Part shown: positions 61,875 to 64,000 of the stretch, in pieces
Layout of the letters: the number at the start of each line of letters is the position of its first letter
How positions within the stretch are numbered: the first letter of the stretch is position 1
Assembly: GCA_007134225.1 (NCBI GenBank)
Contig: SLLE01000076.1
Coordinates: forward strand, 79,111-143,110
Reading direction: 5' to 3'
Origin: Tindallia sp.
GTDB lineage: Bacteria; Bacillota; Clostridia; Peptostreptococcales; Tindalliaceae
DNA: 64,000 nucleotides
The notes under the pieces: model-generated
What the model was told of the DNA's origin: nothing
The model's database searches: none
Seen by the model: the letters and a program-made list of their open reading frames with translations, nothing else
Program-made: the position numbers and the translations under genes

Positions 61875-63191
61875 ATGAAGCTAAAAGTAGCAAAGTTTGG
61901 TGGCAGTTCGTTATGCGATGCCAGCCAGTTTCAAAAGGTAAAAAAAATAGTTGATCGGGATCCGCAGCGTAAATTTATTGTTCCTTCTGCGCCAGGGAAA
62001 AGGCATCGGGAAGATATTAAGATTACTGATTTGTTGTATCTTTGCCATGCTCAGGTTTCACATCGTGTCCCTTTTTCAGAAATATTCAAGGTAATATCCG
62101 ATCGGTACCATCAAATCGCAAAAGAACTATCAATACCAATTGATCTTAGCAAAATACTTCTGGATGTTGAGGACCAAATCGCCTCAGGTGCCTCTTTGGA
62201 TTATGTTGCAAGCAGAGGAGAATACCTTAATGCGCTTTTACTGGCTGCTTATTTAGATTGCCAATTCCTCGATGCTGCTGATGTCATTAAGTTTCATGAG
62301 GATGAAACCATTGATCTGACAAAGACACAAAAAGAAATTGAGTCTTATGTTCAGAATGAGCACAGATATGTTATTCCCGGTTTTTATGGCAGTCTTCCAG
62401 ATGGCTCCATAAAAATATTCCCAAGAGGTGGTTCCGATATTTCCGGTGCTATTATTGCAAAAACGGTCAATGCCTCGATTTACGAAAATTGGACGGATGT
62501 ATCCGGTTTCCTGGTAACCGATCCTGGCATCGTTCCAGGCTGCCGGCCAATCAAAACCATCACATACCGAGAGCTTCGAGAGTTGTCTTATATGGGAGCA
62601 AAAGTATTGCATGAAGAAACGATATTTCCGGTTTTGGAAGCTGGCATTCCTATTAATGTTAAAAATACTAATGAACCGGAGAATCCGGGTACGATGATTG
62701 TCAGTTATCGGGATCCTATTGATCCACCAGGATCCATTACTGGAATAGCCGGTCGGAAAGATTTCACCGTATTAGCCATCGAAAAAAACCTAATGAAAAG
62801 TGATATTAGTTTTGTCAGAAAACTTCTTTCCATTTTGGAGAATCATCAGGTTCGGTTTGAACACATTCCGTCCGGCATTGACAGTTTATCTTTGGTCATT
62901 AAAAGCTCTGAACTATCGGGTAAGTTGGATAAACTGATCGAGGATATCCACGTCCACTGCAAACCTGATTTACTTGAAATTCACCCTAACATGGCATTGG
63001 TTGCAACCGTTGGTCATGGAATGGCCTACACTCCAGGTATTTCTTCAAAACTTTTTACTGCATTATATGAATCCGGCGTCAATGTACGCATGATTGATCA
63101 GGGATCTAGCGAGATTAACATTATTGTCGGAGTGGAGAACAAAGATTTTGAAAAAGCCGTCGCTTCCATTTATCAAGCTTTTATTGGGTGA
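61875..63191 (+). CDS. Aspartate kinase
   Basis: MKLKVAKFGGSSLCDASQF; FPRGGSDISGAIIAKTVNASIYENWTDVSGF; C-terminal ACT domains; ATG at 61875. Confidence 0.93.
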   Translation: MKLKVAKFGGSSLCDASQFQKVKKIVDRDPQRKFIVPSAPGKRHREDIKITDLLYLCHAQVSHRVPFSEIFKVISDRYHQIAKELSIPIDLSKILLDVEDQIASGASLDYVASRGEYLNALLLAAYLDCQFLDAADVIKFHEDETIDLTKTQKEIESYVQNEHRYVIPGFYGSLPDGSIKIFPRGGSDISGAIIAKTVNASIYENWTDVSGFLVTDPGIVPGCRPIKTITYRELRELSYMGAKVLHEETIFPVLEAGIPINVKNTNEPENPGTMIVSYRDPIDPPGSITGIAGRKDFTVLAIEKNLMKSDISFVRKLLSILENHQVRFEHIPSGIDSLSLVIKSSELSGKLDKLIEDIHVHCKPDLLEIHPNMALVATVGHGMAYTPGISSKLFTALYESGVNVRMIDQGSSEINIIVGVENKDFEKAVASIYQAFIG

Positions 63192-63334
63192 AACCCTTTT
63201 TCCCAAAGTAAGGAGCGCCTAAACACTATTGTGCAAAGGAGAACCTTGCCAGATTTTGCGCTTGAAGATATTCTCCCTTGGTATGCTTATGAGCAAAAGT
63301 AGTTCCTCCTTTAAATTTCATCTCCTGATACACG

Positions 63335-63360
63335 AAGAACCCGCAAAATGCGGGTTCTTC
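63335..63360. terminator. Hairpin terminator between the aspartate kinase and hydrolase genes
   Basis: aagaacccgc-aaaat-gcgggttctt. Confidence 0.8.
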
Positions 63361-63364
63361 ATCG

Positions 63365-64000
63365 CTAGTAGCCAACTTGTGATTCCAGCTTTAATATCTT
63401 TTCCAAGTCTTGCGTGAATTTTTCTTTATGGTCCCACATCATGAAATGGCTGCTATTTGGATAATGATACAAAAGTTCGTCTTTTATGCTTTTAATACCA
63501 GCTTTTTCTCTCAAGTTTATCATTTCTTCCCTGTCTCTTCCTGCAATAGATGAGTAAAAATAATGAATCGGCACACGCAAAGAATTAAGCTTTTGGGTAT
63601 AATCCATTTCCAGCAACTCTTTCATATAGTAGTAATAGGCTCTCTCATTCGTTAATAATGCTTCCTTTACAACAGCATCTCTTAAGACGTCATCTTCCAC
63701 CAGTTGTTTATAGTGAGCCTGTAAAACAGCTGTTCGGTTTCGTTCTAACTGTTCCAGGTCAAGCTGCCTGATTAGTTTAAAGGACTTCCTTCTGGGAAGC
63801 ATATCAATGAGTATTAGCCGAACCACCTTATCATGATTGTGAAAGGCCAGTTCTGTTGCAATCATTCCTCCAAGACCATGACCGACTAAAACAGCATTTT
63901 TAATCTTCATTTCTTCCAATCGTTGATTTAAAGCTTCTGCAGTTTTTTCAATGCTGATATGGTCTGGCACTTCAGAGCAGTTTCCGTGTCCATAGTAATC
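63365..64000 (-). CDS. Alpha/beta hydrolase, truncated by the window end
   Basis: LVGHGLGGMIATELAFHN nucleophile elbow; the same frame continues upstream as DYYGHGNCSEVPDHISIEKT to the window edge. Confidence 0.85.
   Translation of the reverse strand, partial: DYYGHGNCSEVPDHISIEKTAEALNQRLEEMKIKNAVLVGHGLGGMIATELAFHNHDKVVRLILIDMLPRRKSFKLIRQLDLEQLERNRTAVLQAHYKQLVEDDVLRDAVVKEALLTNERAYYYYMKELLEMDYTQKLNSLRVPIHYFYSSIAGRDREEMINLREKAGIKSIKDELLYHYPNSSHFMMWDHKEKFTQDLEKILKLESQVGY

Noticed and set aside
61812-61875. Upstream TTG start for aspartate kinase given in the ORF track
   Set aside because: The TTG is the -35 box; the true start is the ATG at 61875

Overview
The window is about 64 kb of chromosome from a low-to-mid-GC Firmicute. 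It is probably an anaerobic clostridium, inferred from PPDK with its regulatory protein, NrdD/NrdG, a 2-hydroxyacyl-CoA-dehydratase-type activase cluster, citramalate synthase and many T-boxes. Most genes lie on the minus strand: ilvB, rnpB, nif3-like, trmK, rpoD, dnaG, dgt, slipin/NfeD, ppdK and its regulator, glyS, a complete ilvN-ilvC-leuA-cimA-leuC-leuD-leuB-ilvB operon, hslO, csp, hpt, folC, valS, nrdG, nrdD, an ABC-F protein, murI, pgi, rodA, the activase cluster and rtcB. The most interesting items are: (1) a MerT-like membrane protein with an in-frame UGA exactly at the second Cys of the vicinal Cys pair, followed by a good bacterial SECIS candidate (59443-59754); this is a likely selenoprotein that the ORF track truncates. 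(2) A tandem T-box leader with an Ile (ATC) module then a Leu (CTC) module, apparently sharing one antiterminator/terminator, ahead of an operon that makes both Ile and Leu. (3) Two inverted 187-bp copies of a structured intergenic element with IS200/IS605-like ends, one of which supplies the C-terminus and stop codon of a HAD hydrolase. Nothing was searched or folded computationally. All family names come from reading the translations.
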